From positions 285,554 to 349,553 of the forward strand of contig NZ_BAWM01000098.1 of assembly GCF_000759675.1 (NCBI RefSeq): a DNA stretch of 64,000 nucleotides, given 5' to 3'. Below, piece after piece: positions 55,543 through 63,050 of the stretch (position 1 is the first letter of the stretch; each line of letters begins with the position of its first letter). The notes under the pieces were generated by a model. It saw only the letters and a list, made by a program, of their open reading frames with translations. It had not been told where the DNA came from and did not search any database. Source of the DNA: Neobacillus niacini (GTDB lineage Bacteria; Bacillota; Bacilli; Bacillales; Cytobacillaceae). The translations under genes were made by a program, and so were the position numbers.

Positions 55543-55725
55543 ATGAGGCTAAGAAATGGAGATTTATATACAAATGTTTTTACCAATAAGCTATATAGGT
55601 TAAATGAAGATAAAGATAGTAGCTGGTACTTGAGTTTGCGTGATGAAGAAGGTTATCATGAAACAGAAAAGATATCAGGGCGTGATATGATTAGATTGGT
55701 AGAAGGAAGTTATAAAAAAAGCTAA
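55543..55725 (+). CDS. Small hypothetical protein (60 aa)
   Basis: GAAGGGG lies 7 bases before the ATG at 55543; an in-frame ATG 63 bases earlier lacks a site. The product (MRLRNGDLYTNVFTNKLYRL, then a charged, probably beta-strand body ending in Lys-Lys-Ser) is soluble, with no signal peptide or known motif. Codon use looks like neighbouring genes. Function unknown. Confidence 0.6.
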   Translation: MRLRNGDLYTNVFTNKLYRLNEDKDSSWYLSLRDEEGYHETEKISGRDMIRLVEGSYKKS

Positions 55726-55866
55726 TTAAAAAAGCTCCCCCATTCCTGTCATAGTACCTGTAATCAGATTTTTTAGTGGAAAGTAGGTAAAACTTGAAAC
55801 AATATAGGATGTTCAAAGGAAAAAGTCGCCTTTATGTCGAATATAGTAGTTAAAGGGGATTATCCA

Positions 55867-56076
55867 ATGAATAAAGTTGAGTTATTAAAAAAATTATTAA
55901 ATAGTAGTCGAGGTAATTTGTTTTCATTAGAGATTCCTACTACAAAAGAAAATGAAAAAAAGATTCAAGAATTGGTTAGAGTATTAGAAACAGAAAAAAG
56001 AATTAAATTAAGAGAAAATGTAAAGAGAGAATACTCAGTTTATTTGCATGGAATAATTAAGTATGCATCCGAATAA
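55867..56076 (+). CDS. Small hypothetical protein (69 aa)
   Basis: AAAGGGG lies 9 bases before the ATG at 55867. The product is Lys/Glu-rich and predicted helical (NKVELLKKLLNSSRGNLFSL, then a charged helix), soluble, with no recognised domain. A terminator overlaps its stop codon, which supports a real gene. An in-frame ATG at 55834 is possible but lacks a site. Confidence 0.6.
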   Translation: MNKVELLKKLLNSSRGNLFSLEIPTTKENEKKIQELVRVLETEKRIKLRENVKREYSVYLHGIIKYASE

Positions 56077-56092
56077 TCGGATGCTTATTTAT
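56063..56092 (+). terminator. Terminator after the 69-aa gene
   Basis: GCATCCG / CGGATGC stem with 6-base loop, followed by TTATTTATT. Confidence 0.75.
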
Positions 56093-56399
56093 TGGGGTGA
56101 ATCACCATAGGGTTCTTCAAGTTATACAGTAAGCCAAGATGGGCATAGAATTTTTAAGAGATTTAGAAATTGTGAACCTTCATAACCCACAGAGGCAATA
56201 AATCCCTAGGGCATCTATTTTCTTAAATTAACCTGCCACTTTAGTTTAAGAAAGTAATCAATCTTATACTGAAAAAAGGGGTAGGCACTCCGCCCACACC
56301 CTCAAATTGCTTTTGCTATTTCGACTATGTAACCTTTTAATTACTTCGGTTCTGACAAGCAAACAAGCATTTCTATCATTTCTTCGTAATTATGTATGT
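56093..56399. other. Intergenic region with a small repeat
   Basis: Contains AACCTGCC followed by a TTAGTTTAAGAAA-type element (56228-56270) that matches 62218-62257. On the minus strand a frame without a start (ending at 56342) reads RFKQYFHGPTGLLFFYVIDH; it may be a remnant but is not called as a gene. Confidence 0.35.
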
Positions 56400-56477
56400 G
56401 ATCGATTACATAGAAGAAAAGAAGGCCAGTAGGCCCATGGAAATACTGTTTAAATCTTTTGCTTTTAGAATCTACGT

Positions 56478-56552
56478 CTTCTTCTTCTTCCTCTTTTAAA
56501 TTCAAAAAGGGAAAAATCGTCTTCTTCTAAAATCGTCACGAAAAAAAACCAT
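56478..56552 (-). pseudogene. Degraded copy of the Arg/Phe-rich mini-gene
   Basis: After AAAGGAGG the minus strand reads MVFFRDDFRRRRFFPF and stops. A further Arg-rich stretch (EFKRGRRRRRRF) follows in another frame. Compared with the intact 50-aa copy at 62898, the codons for PFFGFDRRDR and a middle segment are lost. Confidence 0.65.
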
Positions 56553-56633
56553 TTGTAATCATCCTCCTTTCATTTTAGAAGTCTATATGACAAAGGGACA
56601 GATTAACTTAACCTGCCCTTTATTCTGTACTAT

Positions 56634-56765
56634 TTAGCAAAATGAAGCCCCTACAATGATTAGAAGAATGAACAATACAACGATTAATACAAAGCTGCTG
56701 CCGCCAAAGCCACCGCCGTATCCATAACCGCCGTCGTATCCACCGTATCCGCCGAACCAACCCAT
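56634..56765 (-). CDS. YjcZ-family sporulation small membrane protein, copy 1
   Basis: A 43-aa protein: Gly/Tyr-rich N-terminus (MGWFGGYGGYDGGYGYGGGF) and one C-terminal membrane helix (SSFVLIVVLFILLIIVGASF-C), the YjcZ/SscA plan of small spore-assembly proteins. GGTGGTG precedes the ATG. The copy at 62686 differs by Asp-to-Glu at position 11 only, as far as read. It lies in the left arm of the inverted repeat. Confidence 0.88.
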   Translation of the reverse strand: MGWFGGYGGYDGGYGYGGGFGGSSFVLIVVLFILLIIVGASFC

Positions 56766-56874
56766 TTTTTTCACCACCAATCGGACAAAAGCTATTTCTC
56801 CTTATGTATATTTTTAAAGACAAGGGTTGATTGGACATATATCATTGTGGTTAGGACAAAACAATTTCTAAAAA

Positions 56875-56921
56875 TAAAAAAGCGTCTGCAATACAATGCA
56901 AACGCCTCTTCTGAGGTAGTT
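56875..56921 (-). terminator. Terminator-like hairpin upstream of yjcZ copy 1
   Basis: Minus strand AGGCGTTTGCA / TGCAGACGCTT with TTTTTTATTTTT following, preceded by the small hairpin CCTC AGAA GAGG. It lies before the yjcZ gene in the reading direction; the same is found in the right arm. Confidence 0.7.
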
Positions 56922-56972
56922 ATATTGGCTTGGCGGGCTTAATAATAACTTATGCACTCAGAATAAAGTTGA

Positions 56973-57053
56973 ATGGGACAAGTGCTGATTAAAAGTAAAT
57001 TAAGCAGCCTGGATTTCCCGGATCTGGCCACCTGGCCCAATTTCACCTGTTGA
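56973..57053 (+). pseudogene. Truncated start of the coiled-coil mini-gene
   Basis: MGQVLIKSKLSS is identical to the start of the gene at 62288-62476, then the sequence diverges at the edge of the inverted repeat and stops 14 codons later. Confidence 0.55.
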
Positions 57054-57146
57054 CCCAGTATAATAAAGTGATAAACGCCGATCCCTTGAAGTGTAAAGGA
57101 TTGGTTTTTTTATGTATATAAACTTGTTACGGAGTAAGCAAAAAGG
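57003..57146 (-). pseudogene. Possible C-terminal gene fragment
   Basis: An open minus-strand frame without a start ends RDRRLSLYYTGSTGEIGPGG, QIREIQAA, stop. It reads like a genuine protein C-terminus with a Gly-Pro-rich patch, abutting the end of the inverted repeat. Family not recognised. Confidence 0.3.
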
Positions 57147-57183
57147 GGCAGGCTACAACCCACCCCCTTAACACTTAATAGCA

Positions 57184-57243
57184 TAAAAAAGACGGTCTAT
57201 TGACAGTCCTGTTCTTGAACTAAAGCACCCGTTTGTTTAAGTA
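57184..57243 (+). repeat. Dispersed GCACCCGTT repeat, copy 2
   Basis: AAAAAAGACGGTC-TATT-GACAGTCC, then GAACTAAAGCACCCGTTTG and TTTAAGTAC. Same order of elements as the copies at 55.3, 57.8 and 63.9 kb. Confidence 0.65.
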
Positions 57244-57286
57244 CATTTTTTCACAAACTTTGACTGTATAATAATTACAAAATTAA

Positions 57287-57673
57287 TTACCCTTCAACAA
57301 TTGCAAGGTATTTCAAAATTTCTCCTTCTAATTCAACGATTAAAATATCTCCTCTTTCCTTGGCTGAAAAAATCTTTGCACCAACTGGAAGTTTATTCGC
57401 CATTTCATCTTTGAAATCTGTATTAGTTTCATTTTTTGTTTTTATTTTACCGATTTGAACGTCTTTTGTTAAAGACAATTCTTCAACCCAATCGATATTA
57501 GTTTTGTAGATTACTCCATCATACTGAAAAATATCAGCAGCTGGGTCCAATGTTAAAATTTCTTGAGCATCAATACTATCAATTGATACTTTGGTTGTTT
57601 CCCCTCCATTAGAGCATCCAGTAATCGTAAATAATGCTAATGCAATCAAGACATAAAATAATTTATGAACCAA
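57287..57673 (-). CDS. Small secreted lipoprotein, unknown function
   Basis: A 128-aa protein with a signal peptide and lipobox ITGC (Cys near 20), then a small mixed alpha/beta domain (phrases FQYDGVIYKTNIDWVEEL and VGAKIFSAKERGDIL) of the type seen in Bacillus YfmS/YobA-like lipoproteins; I cannot name the family securely. The start is TTG at 57671-57673 with AGGGGG 8 bases upstream. No operon partner. Confidence 0.72.
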   Translation of the reverse strand: MVHKLFYVLIALALFTITGCSNGGETTKVSIDSIDAQEILTLDPAADIFQYDGVIYKTNIDWVEELSLTKDVQIGKIKTKNETNTDFKDEMANKLPVGAKIFSAKERGDILIVELEGEILKYLAIVEG

Positions 57674-58012
57674 CGCATTACCCCCTTTTTATATATAGAC
57701 GGTAATTCTCTATCAAAAGTTCCTTCTTCAACTCCCCGATAGTTGCATAAAGAAAAAGCCGTCTTAAAGACAGCTCTGATCTTCAGCTAACGCACCCGTT
57801 TGTGCAATAAGAAGTTTGCTTCTAACTAATTACTACTTGGTCATAGAAAAATAAACTATCCTCTGAACCGTTTTCTAAGTGTTTTCAAACTTTATTGATT
57901 GGAAATGTTGTTTTACCAGTCTCCATTGAATGCAAAACTACCGCTGTTTCAATTTGCCTTTTCCAATCTTTTATAGAAGTCTATCAAAAATAAACAGAAT
58001 TTTCATAAATAG
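57674..58012. other. Intergenic region between the lipoprotein gene and the GH84 unit
   Basis: Holds the lipoprotein promoter side and repeat copy 3. Nothing else was recognised. Confidence 0.35.
57751..57812 (+). repeat. Dispersed GCACCCGTT repeat, copy 3
   Basis: AGAAAAAGCCGTC-TTAAA-GACAGCTC, then CAGCTAACGCACCCGTTTG and TGCAATAAG. Confidence 0.65.
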
Positions 58013-58041
58013 TTGACAATTATGTTTTCGAATGGTACTTT
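58013..58041 (+). promoter_or_regulatory. Sigma-A promoter of the GH84 unit
   Basis: TTGACA (58013-58018), 17 bp, TACTTT (58036-58041), about 20 bp upstream of the RAT. Confidence 0.65.
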
Positions 58042-58061
58042 ATACATAAGTTCATATGTGT

Positions 58062-58138
58062 CACATGTTACTTATTCGATTAGGCATGGTGGTAGATTGA
58101 AAGGATTTATGTCCTTTCGTCACACCATGCCTTTTTTG
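58062..58138 (+). promoter_or_regulatory. RAT antiterminator overlapping a terminator, GH84 leader
   Basis: CACATGTTACTTATTCGATT then AGGCA. The terminator stem AGGCATGGTG is closed by CACCATGCCTTTTTTG. One U-U mismatch replaces the G-C pair of the RAT hairpin. Confidence 0.85.
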
Positions 58139-58339
58139 ATTTTTACGACGTAAAACTTCGGATGAATATATATAAGCAAGCTTAATAGTTGGCTTTATAC
58201 TAAATGTGGTGTCCTCTTTGTATACATCAAGGGGTAAGCCGAGCTGCCCACAAATCCCCGATTCGTTGAACTAACAATCAGTGTGGTATAAAAACCTCAT
58301 TAATTGAATTTTTATCTTATTTTTGGAGGTGAGAAAGCG

Positions 58340-58390
58340 TTGCCATATAATTTGAAACTTATAGTAGTAGTCGCCAAAGTTAAAAAATAG
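58340..58390 (+). CDS. Possible 16-aa leader peptide before GH84
   Basis: GGAGGTG lies 8 bases before a TTG starting MPYNLKLIVVVAKVKK and a stop, 17 bases before the GH84 start codon. A short translated leader is possible; there is no other evidence. Confidence 0.3.
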   Translation: MPYNLKLIVVVAKVKK

Positions 58391-58407
58391 TAAAAGGAGG
58401 ATCAAAT

Positions 58408-61400
58408 ATGTGGAAAAAAGTAATCTACGGATTTTTGCTCTTAGTAGTCACATGTACCTTATCATTTGGTGGTAAATCTGAAATTTATGCAAAATCTGAT
58501 TCGCCCTCGAATGATATAAGTAGTAAGTTGGTTCCAATGCCTCAAAATGTTGATGTTAAAAGTGGGTCATTACAAATAAGTGACCGTGTAAATATTTTAG
58601 GGGAAGAATCTGCAGATAAAGACGCATTAAATATTTTAAAAGAATTTTTAAAAGCAAATAATATTGAGATCAATGGAGAATTTGATAGCAAGGCAACTAC
58701 GATTGCTTTAGGTGAAGAAGGGAATCTTGAATCAAAGCTAAAGATTTTAGAAAATCAGCTTGGACTTCCGAATGGTACAGAATTAAAAGCTGAGGGTTAC
58801 GCAATGGTGGTTAATTCTGAAGAAAATGAAATAGGTAAAAGTGGAACCATCTTTGTCAAAGGAAAAGATGGGGACGGTACTTTTTACGGTGTAAAAACAC
58901 TCATTCAACTTGCTGAGAAAGAGGATGACACTCTTGCATTTAATAATGTAATGATTACAGATGAACCGTCAATGAGTGTCAGGGGCATCGTAGAGGGTTT
59001 TTATGGTAACCCATGGAGTCATGAAGACCGCCTAGATCAACTAAAGTTCTATGGTGATTATAAACTGAATACTTACATCTATGCACCGAAGGATGATCCC
59101 TATCATCGTGAAAAATGGCGTGCCCCCTATCCGGAAAATGAGATGGCACGTATGAAAGATTTAATTGATACAGCAAAGAAGAACAAAGTTGATTTCGTAT
59201 TTGCTATTTCTCCGGGTATCGATATTCGCTTCGATGGTGAACGTGGGGAAGAAGATTTTCAAGCACTGTTGGCAAAAAGCGAATCACTATATGACATGGG
59301 TGTACGAAGCTTTGCCATTCTGTTTGACGATATTGCCAATAAATCAGGGGATAAACAAGCAAAACTATTAAATCGTTTTAACGAAGAATTTATTAAAGCA
59401 AAAAAAGATGTGAAACCTCTTTTCACCGTTCCAACAGAGTATGATACACATGCAATGGGAGCCATTGGTGATTTAAGCGCTTATACGAAGGCGTTCTCTG
59501 AGACACTTGATAAAGATATTAAGGTCATGTGGACCGGTCAAGCCGTTGTTTCAGAAACACTTCCGTTAGAAAATGTTGAATTTATGCGCGAAGTATATGG
59601 TGATCGGATTGGAGTTTGGTGGAATTATCCTGTTTCGGATTATTTGAGATCAAAGCTCGCCCTTGGTCCGATAGTTGATGTCGATAATAGACTTGAAGGT
59701 AAACTTGATTTCTTTACCATGAACCCCATGGAACATGCAAGTCTATCTAAAATTTCCTTGGCAACAGGGGCTGATTATTCTTGGAATATTTCAAACTATG
59801 ACTCTGATCGATCATGGAATCGTTCCATCGAACTCCTTTTTCATGATCTTGCCCCTGAGATGAAGACGTTTGCTAATCATTCATCTCGTATGACTGGTTC
59901 GTGGAGTATTGGACGTGGAGATGCTGTAAATGTACGAAAGACAATGGATCAATTGTGGTTAAAGATATCCAAAAGACAAGATGCAACACAAGAAATCAAT
60001 CTATTAACGAAGGAGTTTGCTGATATGGTCAAAGCAGCAGACACGTTGAAGGTAGAATTGCCACAAGAATTCTTAACTGAAGCTTTAGCAAGTTTAGATA
60101 AACTAAAACGATTGGGGGAAACCGATCAATTAGCTTTGGATATGGTCTTAGCTAAAAAAAATAATGAGAATGATAAATATATTGAGTTAAAAAATCAAAT
60201 CGAGGCCAGCTTACCTGCACTGAATAAAGGGAATAGAGTCTCGGAAGAAACGGCGCTTGCCTTTATTAAGGAGGCCCTTGAATATGATCCATTACCCGTT
60301 GCTTCTTTTGAAGTTTCGAAAACTTTAGTTGTTCCGGGGGAAGAAATACAGTTTAAAAATACGAGTTCCCGTACTACAGAAGAAGTAGAATGGACGTTTG
60401 AAGGGGCTAAGGTCGAGAAAAGTACGGAACAAAACCCAACAGTTGTGTACGAAAAAGAAGGAGTCTATACCGTTAAACTTGTGGGTAAAAACCCTCTTGG
60501 GAGAGATGAAGTGATTCAAGAAGGTTTAATAACTGTTACCAATCTCGCAAACAAAGAAACAACCAATCTTGCCCTTGGTAAAGCAGCTACTGCTTCTAGT
60601 TCTTGTGCTTCAACGGAACGGGCTCAATATGCGGTTGACGGGAAGTTAAATACAAAATGGTGTGGTAATGGTTCTGGTACACACCAATTAACTGTTGATT
60701 TAGGAGGACTGAATGTAGTAAGTGAGATTGTGATGAAACATGCTGAAGAAGGTGGAGAGCCATCAGGTATGAATACCTTAGCTTACCGCGTTCTCATCAG
60801 TGAAGATGGTGTAAATTTTAAAGAGGTAGTCAAGGTTACTGACAATAAAAGTGCTATTACCAAGGACCAAGTCCCCGTTACAAAAGGACGTTATGTTCGC
60901 CTAATGGTTGACAAACCAACCCAAGGTGACGATCGAGCTGCGCGTATTTATGAGTTTGAAGTAATGGGGCTTGAGGGTGATGTTGAATTACCACCGAAAT
61001 ATGAAAAGCCGGTAGTCGATAAGGCAGCCTTAGATAGGACAATAGAAGTTGCAAATGAGAAGGTAGAGTCAGACTATACGACTGAAAGCTGGAAACTATT
61101 TGTTCAAGCTTTAGAAAACGCGAAGAAAGTTCTAGCCGACGATGTAGCAACGCAAGAAGAAGTGAATGCAGCAAGTGAAAATCTAGCAATGGCTATAGAT
61201 TCACTTGTCCTAAAAGAGACATTTGTTAAAAATGGAATAGATCGCTTAGATGAGGAATTGAAAACGGCCTATGAGCAAGGGTTCATAACCAATCAAGGGA
61301 TTTTGAACAGTTTGCTTGCAAAGGTTGATACGATCCAGAAACACCAAGGCAATAAAAAGGAAGTATTAAATGTGTTAAATGCTCTTGGAAATCAAGTTGA

Positions 61401-61494
61401 GGCACAATCCGGTAAAAAGATTAACCCAGAATATGCTGAAAAGTTTTTAAGAATTATTGAAGAATTGAAAAATGTAATAGAGGACCTAAAGTAG
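58408..61494 (+). CDS. Secreted multidomain GH84 beta-N-acetylglucosaminidase
   Basis: A 1028-aa protein: signal peptide (about 1-29); GH84 N-terminal domain (about 35-185); GH84 barrel (about 190-490) opening with RGIVEGFYGNPWSHEDRLDQ and bearing the catalytic Asp pair in AILFDDI; helical domain (about 500-625); PKD domain (about 633-712); F5/8C (CBM32-like) domain (about 720-860); FIVAR repeat (about 872-935); C-terminal FIMAH-like helical domain (about 940-1028). It cleaves terminal beta-GlcNAc by substrate-assisted catalysis, as in clostridial NagJ/NagH hyaluronidases. AAAAGGAGG precedes the ATG. No sorting signal; it is released or held by its binding domains. RAT-controlled. Confidence 0.93.
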   Translation: MWKKVIYGFLLLVVTCTLSFGGKSEIYAKSDSPSNDISSKLVPMPQNVDVKSGSLQISDRVNILGEESADKDALNILKEFLKANNIEINGEFDSKATTIALGEEGNLESKLKILENQLGLPNGTELKAEGYAMVVNSEENEIGKSGTIFVKGKDGDGTFYGVKTLIQLAEKEDDTLAFNNVMITDEPSMSVRGIVEGFYGNPWSHEDRLDQLKFYGDYKLNTYIYAPKDDPYHREKWRAPYPENEMARMKDLIDTAKKNKVDFVFAISPGIDIRFDGERGEEDFQALLAKSESLYDMGVRSFAILFDDIANKSGDKQAKLLNRFNEEFIKAKKDVKPLFTVPTEYDTHAMGAIGDLSAYTKAFSETLDKDIKVMWTGQAVVSETLPLENVEFMREVYGDRIGVWWNYPVSDYLRSKLALGPIVDVDNRLEGKLDFFTMNPMEHASLSKISLATGADYSWNISNYDSDRSWNRSIELLFHDLAPEMKTFANHSSRMTGSWSIGRGDAVNVRKTMDQLWLKISKRQDATQEINLLTKEFADMVKAADTLKVELPQEFLTEALASLDKLKRLGETDQLALDMVLAKKNNENDKYIELKNQIEASLPALNKGNRVSEETALAFIKEALEYDPLPVASFEVSKTLVVPGEEIQFKNTSSRTTEEVEWTFEGAKVEKSTEQNPTVVYEKEGVYTVKLVGKNPLGRDEVIQEGLITVTNLANKETTNLALGKAATASSSCASTERAQYAVDGKLNTKWCGNGSGTHQLTVDLGGLNVVSEIVMKHAEEGGEPSGMNTLAYRVLISEDGVNFKEVVKVTDNKSAITKDQVPVTKGRYVRLMVDKPTQGDDRAARIYEFEVMGLEGDVELPPKYEKPVVDKAALDRTIEVANEKVESDYTTESWKLFVQALENAKKVLADDVATQEEVNAASENLAMAIDSLVLKETFVKNGIDRLDEELKTAYEQGFITNQGILNSLLAKVDTIQKHQGNKKEVLNVLNALGNQVEAQSGKKINPEYAEKFLRIIEELKNVIEDLK

Positions 61495-61651
61495 GAAGGA
61501 AACTTACTTACTCAAGTTTCGGACATGATAAATAAGCCCTAATAGATGGGAAGAAAGGGAAAGGAGTAATATCATTATCATGCTGTAGCTTTAAAATAAA
61601 GTTTGATTAAATTAACGCTTTTTTTTTAACCTTGAGATAAAAGCAAATATA
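61495..61651. other. Region between the GH84 stop and its terminator
   Basis: No ORF or repeat recognised. No sorting signal follows GH84 in any frame. Confidence 0.4.
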
Positions 61652-61700
61652 AAGAGCATGTTTTGATCAATCTTTTTTCAAAACATGCTCTTATTTAATG
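61652..61700. terminator. Bidirectional terminator between GH84 and VOC genes
   Basis: Perfect 15-bp stem AAGAGCATGTTTTGA / TCAAAACATGCTCTT with TTATTT following on the plus strand; the minus side is also AT-rich. It serves convergent genes. Confidence 0.85.
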
Positions 61701-61795
61701 TGGCCGATTACCCTCTTTATAAAAATTAAATCATTCTTACAAGTTCTTATTAAACTAAAGCAGTTAGTTCAACAACAAAATTTATTATTATCCTA

Positions 61796-62146
61796 TTACT
61801 TCTCCCAAAGCTCTATACGTCTTCCCTCTGGATCTTCAATCCAAATAAACTTTCCAAATTCATTAATCGACTTTTCCATAACAAGGGGAACACCCATTTT
61901 TTCTAGTTGTTTGATACTGTCATCCAAATTTTCAACTTGAAAGTTTAACATCAATTGTTGTTCTGTTGGAAAATAGCGGTCATTTTCAGAAAAGAAGGAA
62001 AAGATAGTTTCATTGCCTGATTGTGGTGTAATAATGGTACCATTCCAATTTTCAATTTCAATTTTCAGGACTTTACTGTACCATTTTTTTATATCCTCTA
62101 GATTTTTAGTCCTCCAAAAGATTCCTCCAAAACCCTTTATTATCAT
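61796..62146 (-). CDS. VOC/glyoxalase-family protein
   Basis: A 116-aa protein of the vicinal-oxygen-chelate fold: GFGGIFWRTKNLEDIKKWYS at the start and IWIEDPEGRRIELWE at the end, with metal-ligand-type residues. Members include glyoxalases, dioxygenases and resistance binding proteins; the substrate is not evident. AAGGAG precedes the ATG by 7 bases. It stands alone, convergent with GH84. Confidence 0.85.
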   Translation of the reverse strand: MIIKGFGGIFWRTKNLEDIKKWYSKVLKIEIENWNGTIITPQSGNETIFSFFSENDRYFPTEQQLMLNFQVENLDDSIKQLEKMGVPLVMEKSINEFGKFIWIEDPEGRRIELWEK

Positions 62147-62216
62147 AAGAATCTCCTTCCTATCCCATTAGTTATTAATTTGAATTCTAGTTTTGAAAGC
62201 GAATTCCTTCTTTCAC

Positions 62217-62257
62217 TAACCTGCCTCGTTAGTTGAAGAAGCGATCAATCTTATACC
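62217..62257. repeat. Small repeat related to 56228-56270
   Basis: AACCTGCCTCGTTAGTTGAA, GAAGCG, ATCAATCTTATAC; the other copy shares AACCTGCC, TTAGTT-AAGAA and ATCAATCTTATAC. Confidence 0.5.
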
Positions 62258-62269
62258 TTTCTTATATCA

Positions 62270-62304
62270 TTAAAAAACTGCCGCTTATTATTCCGCAGCA
62301 GTTC
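62270..62304 (-). terminator. Terminator of the coiled-coil mini-gene
   Basis: Minus strand ACTGCTGC / GCGGCAGT (one G-U) with a 10-base loop and TTTTTTAATG after it, overlapping the stop codon of the gene at 62288. Confidence 0.82.
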
Positions 62305-62476
62305 CCTTTTTCCCATTTTTCTTTGTTTGTTTCAGATCTTCGTTCTCCTTTTGAAGCTGAACAATCTGCTTTTGATGGTCTTCTTTCAGACTCTCGATCT
62401 GCTCCCAGATCAAACTCATTAACAGTATCCCGTACTTTTCACTGCTTAATTTACTTTTAATCAGCACTTGTCCCAT
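62288..62476 (-). CDS. Small coiled-coil protein (62 aa)
   Basis: MGQVLIKSKLSSEKYGILLM, then a charged heptad helix (about 25-50, ESLKEDHQKQIVQLQKENED) and a Lys-rich tail. No family recognised. A good terminator directly at its stop codon argues for a real gene, but the ribosome site is weak. Its first 12 codons lie in the right inverted-repeat arm; the left arm has only these codons (56973). It is divergent from yjcZ copy 2. Confidence 0.55.
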   Translation of the reverse strand: MGQVLIKSKLSSEKYGILLMSLIWEQIESLKEDHQKQIVQLQKENEDLKQTKKNGKKGTAAE

Positions 62477-62527
62477 TCAGCTGAATTCTGAGTGCATAAG
62501 TTATTATTAAGCCCCCGCCAGGCCAAC

Positions 62528-62582
62528 ATAACACCTCAGAAGAGGCGTTTGCATTGTATTGCAGACGCTTTTTTATTTTTAG
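62528..62582 (+). terminator. Terminator-like hairpin upstream of yjcZ copy 2
   Basis: CCTC AGAA GAGG, then AGGCGTTTGCA / TGCAGACGCTT followed by TTTTTTATTTTT, in the yjcZ direction. No plus-strand gene precedes it. Confidence 0.7.
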
Positions 62583-62685
62583 AAATTGTTTTGTCCTAAC
62601 CACAATGATATATGTCCAATCAACCCTTGTCTTTAAAAAATATACATAAGGAGAAATAGCTTTTGTCCGATTGGTGGTGAAAAAA

Positions 62686-62817
62686 ATGGGTTGGTTCGGC
62701 GGATACGGTGGATACGAAGGCGGTTATGGATACGGCGGTGGCTTTGGCGGCAGCAGCTTTGTATTAATCGTTGTATTGTTCATACTTCTGATCATTGTAG
62801 GGGCTTCATTTTGCTAA
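62686..62817 (+). CDS. YjcZ-family sporulation small membrane protein, copy 2
   Basis: 43 aa, MGWFGGYGGYEGGYGYGGGF plus a C-terminal helix ending GASFC; paralogue of the gene at 56634 in inverted orientation. The same GGTGGTG site. YjcZ/SscA-type proteins are made in the mother cell during sporulation and help coat or germination; the role of this copy is not known. The arms are so alike that duplication is recent or maintained by gene conversion. Confidence 0.88.
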   Translation: MGWFGGYGGYEGGYGYGGGFGGSSFVLIVVLFILLIIVGASFC

Positions 62818-62897
62818 ATAGTACAGAACAAAGGGCAGGTTAAGTTAATCTATCCCTTTGTCATACAGACTTCTGAAATGAAAGGAGGAGGAATCAA

Positions 62898-63050
62898 ATG
62901 CCATTTTTTGGATTTGATCGAAGAGACAGGTTTTTTCGTGACGACTTTAGAAGAAGAAGGTTATTCCCTTTTTTTCCATTTTTCCCTTTCGGCTTTGACT
63001 TCGAAAGAAGAAGACGTTTTGAATTCGATAGAAGACGCAGATTCTTTTAA
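62898..63050 (+). CDS. Arg/Phe-rich 50-aa protein
   Basis: AAAGGAGGAGG sits 6 bases before the ATG. The product is built from Arg, Phe and Asp/Glu: MPFFGFDRRDRFFRDDFRRR, a Phe-Pro-rich centre, then ERRRRFEFDRRRRFF. It is strongly basic and low-complexity, 80 bases after yjcZ copy 2 and probably on the same transcript. No family is recognised; a spore-coat or nucleic-acid-binding role can be imagined but is not shown. The left-arm copy is broken. Confidence 0.7.
   Translation: MPFFGFDRRDRFFRDDFRRRRLFPFFPFFPFGFDFERRRRFEFDRRRRFF

Larger units (their letters stand above)
56434..57007. repeat. Inverted repeat, left arm (yjcZ cassette)
   Basis: The minus strand here reads nearly the same as the plus strand at 62442-63079, from CTGCTTAATTTACTTTTAAT through the yjcZ gene to ATTTCCATGGG. 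It includes a terminator, leader and gene. The left arm lacks part of the Arg/Phe-rich mini-gene. The arms flank 5.4 kb that contains GH84. Confidence 0.9.

Noticed and set aside
57077..57113. CCGATCC/GGATTGG hairpin with T7 on the plus strand
   Set aside because: Looks like a terminator, but no plus-strand gene ends here and the stem lies within the possible minus-strand gene fragment; left uncalled.
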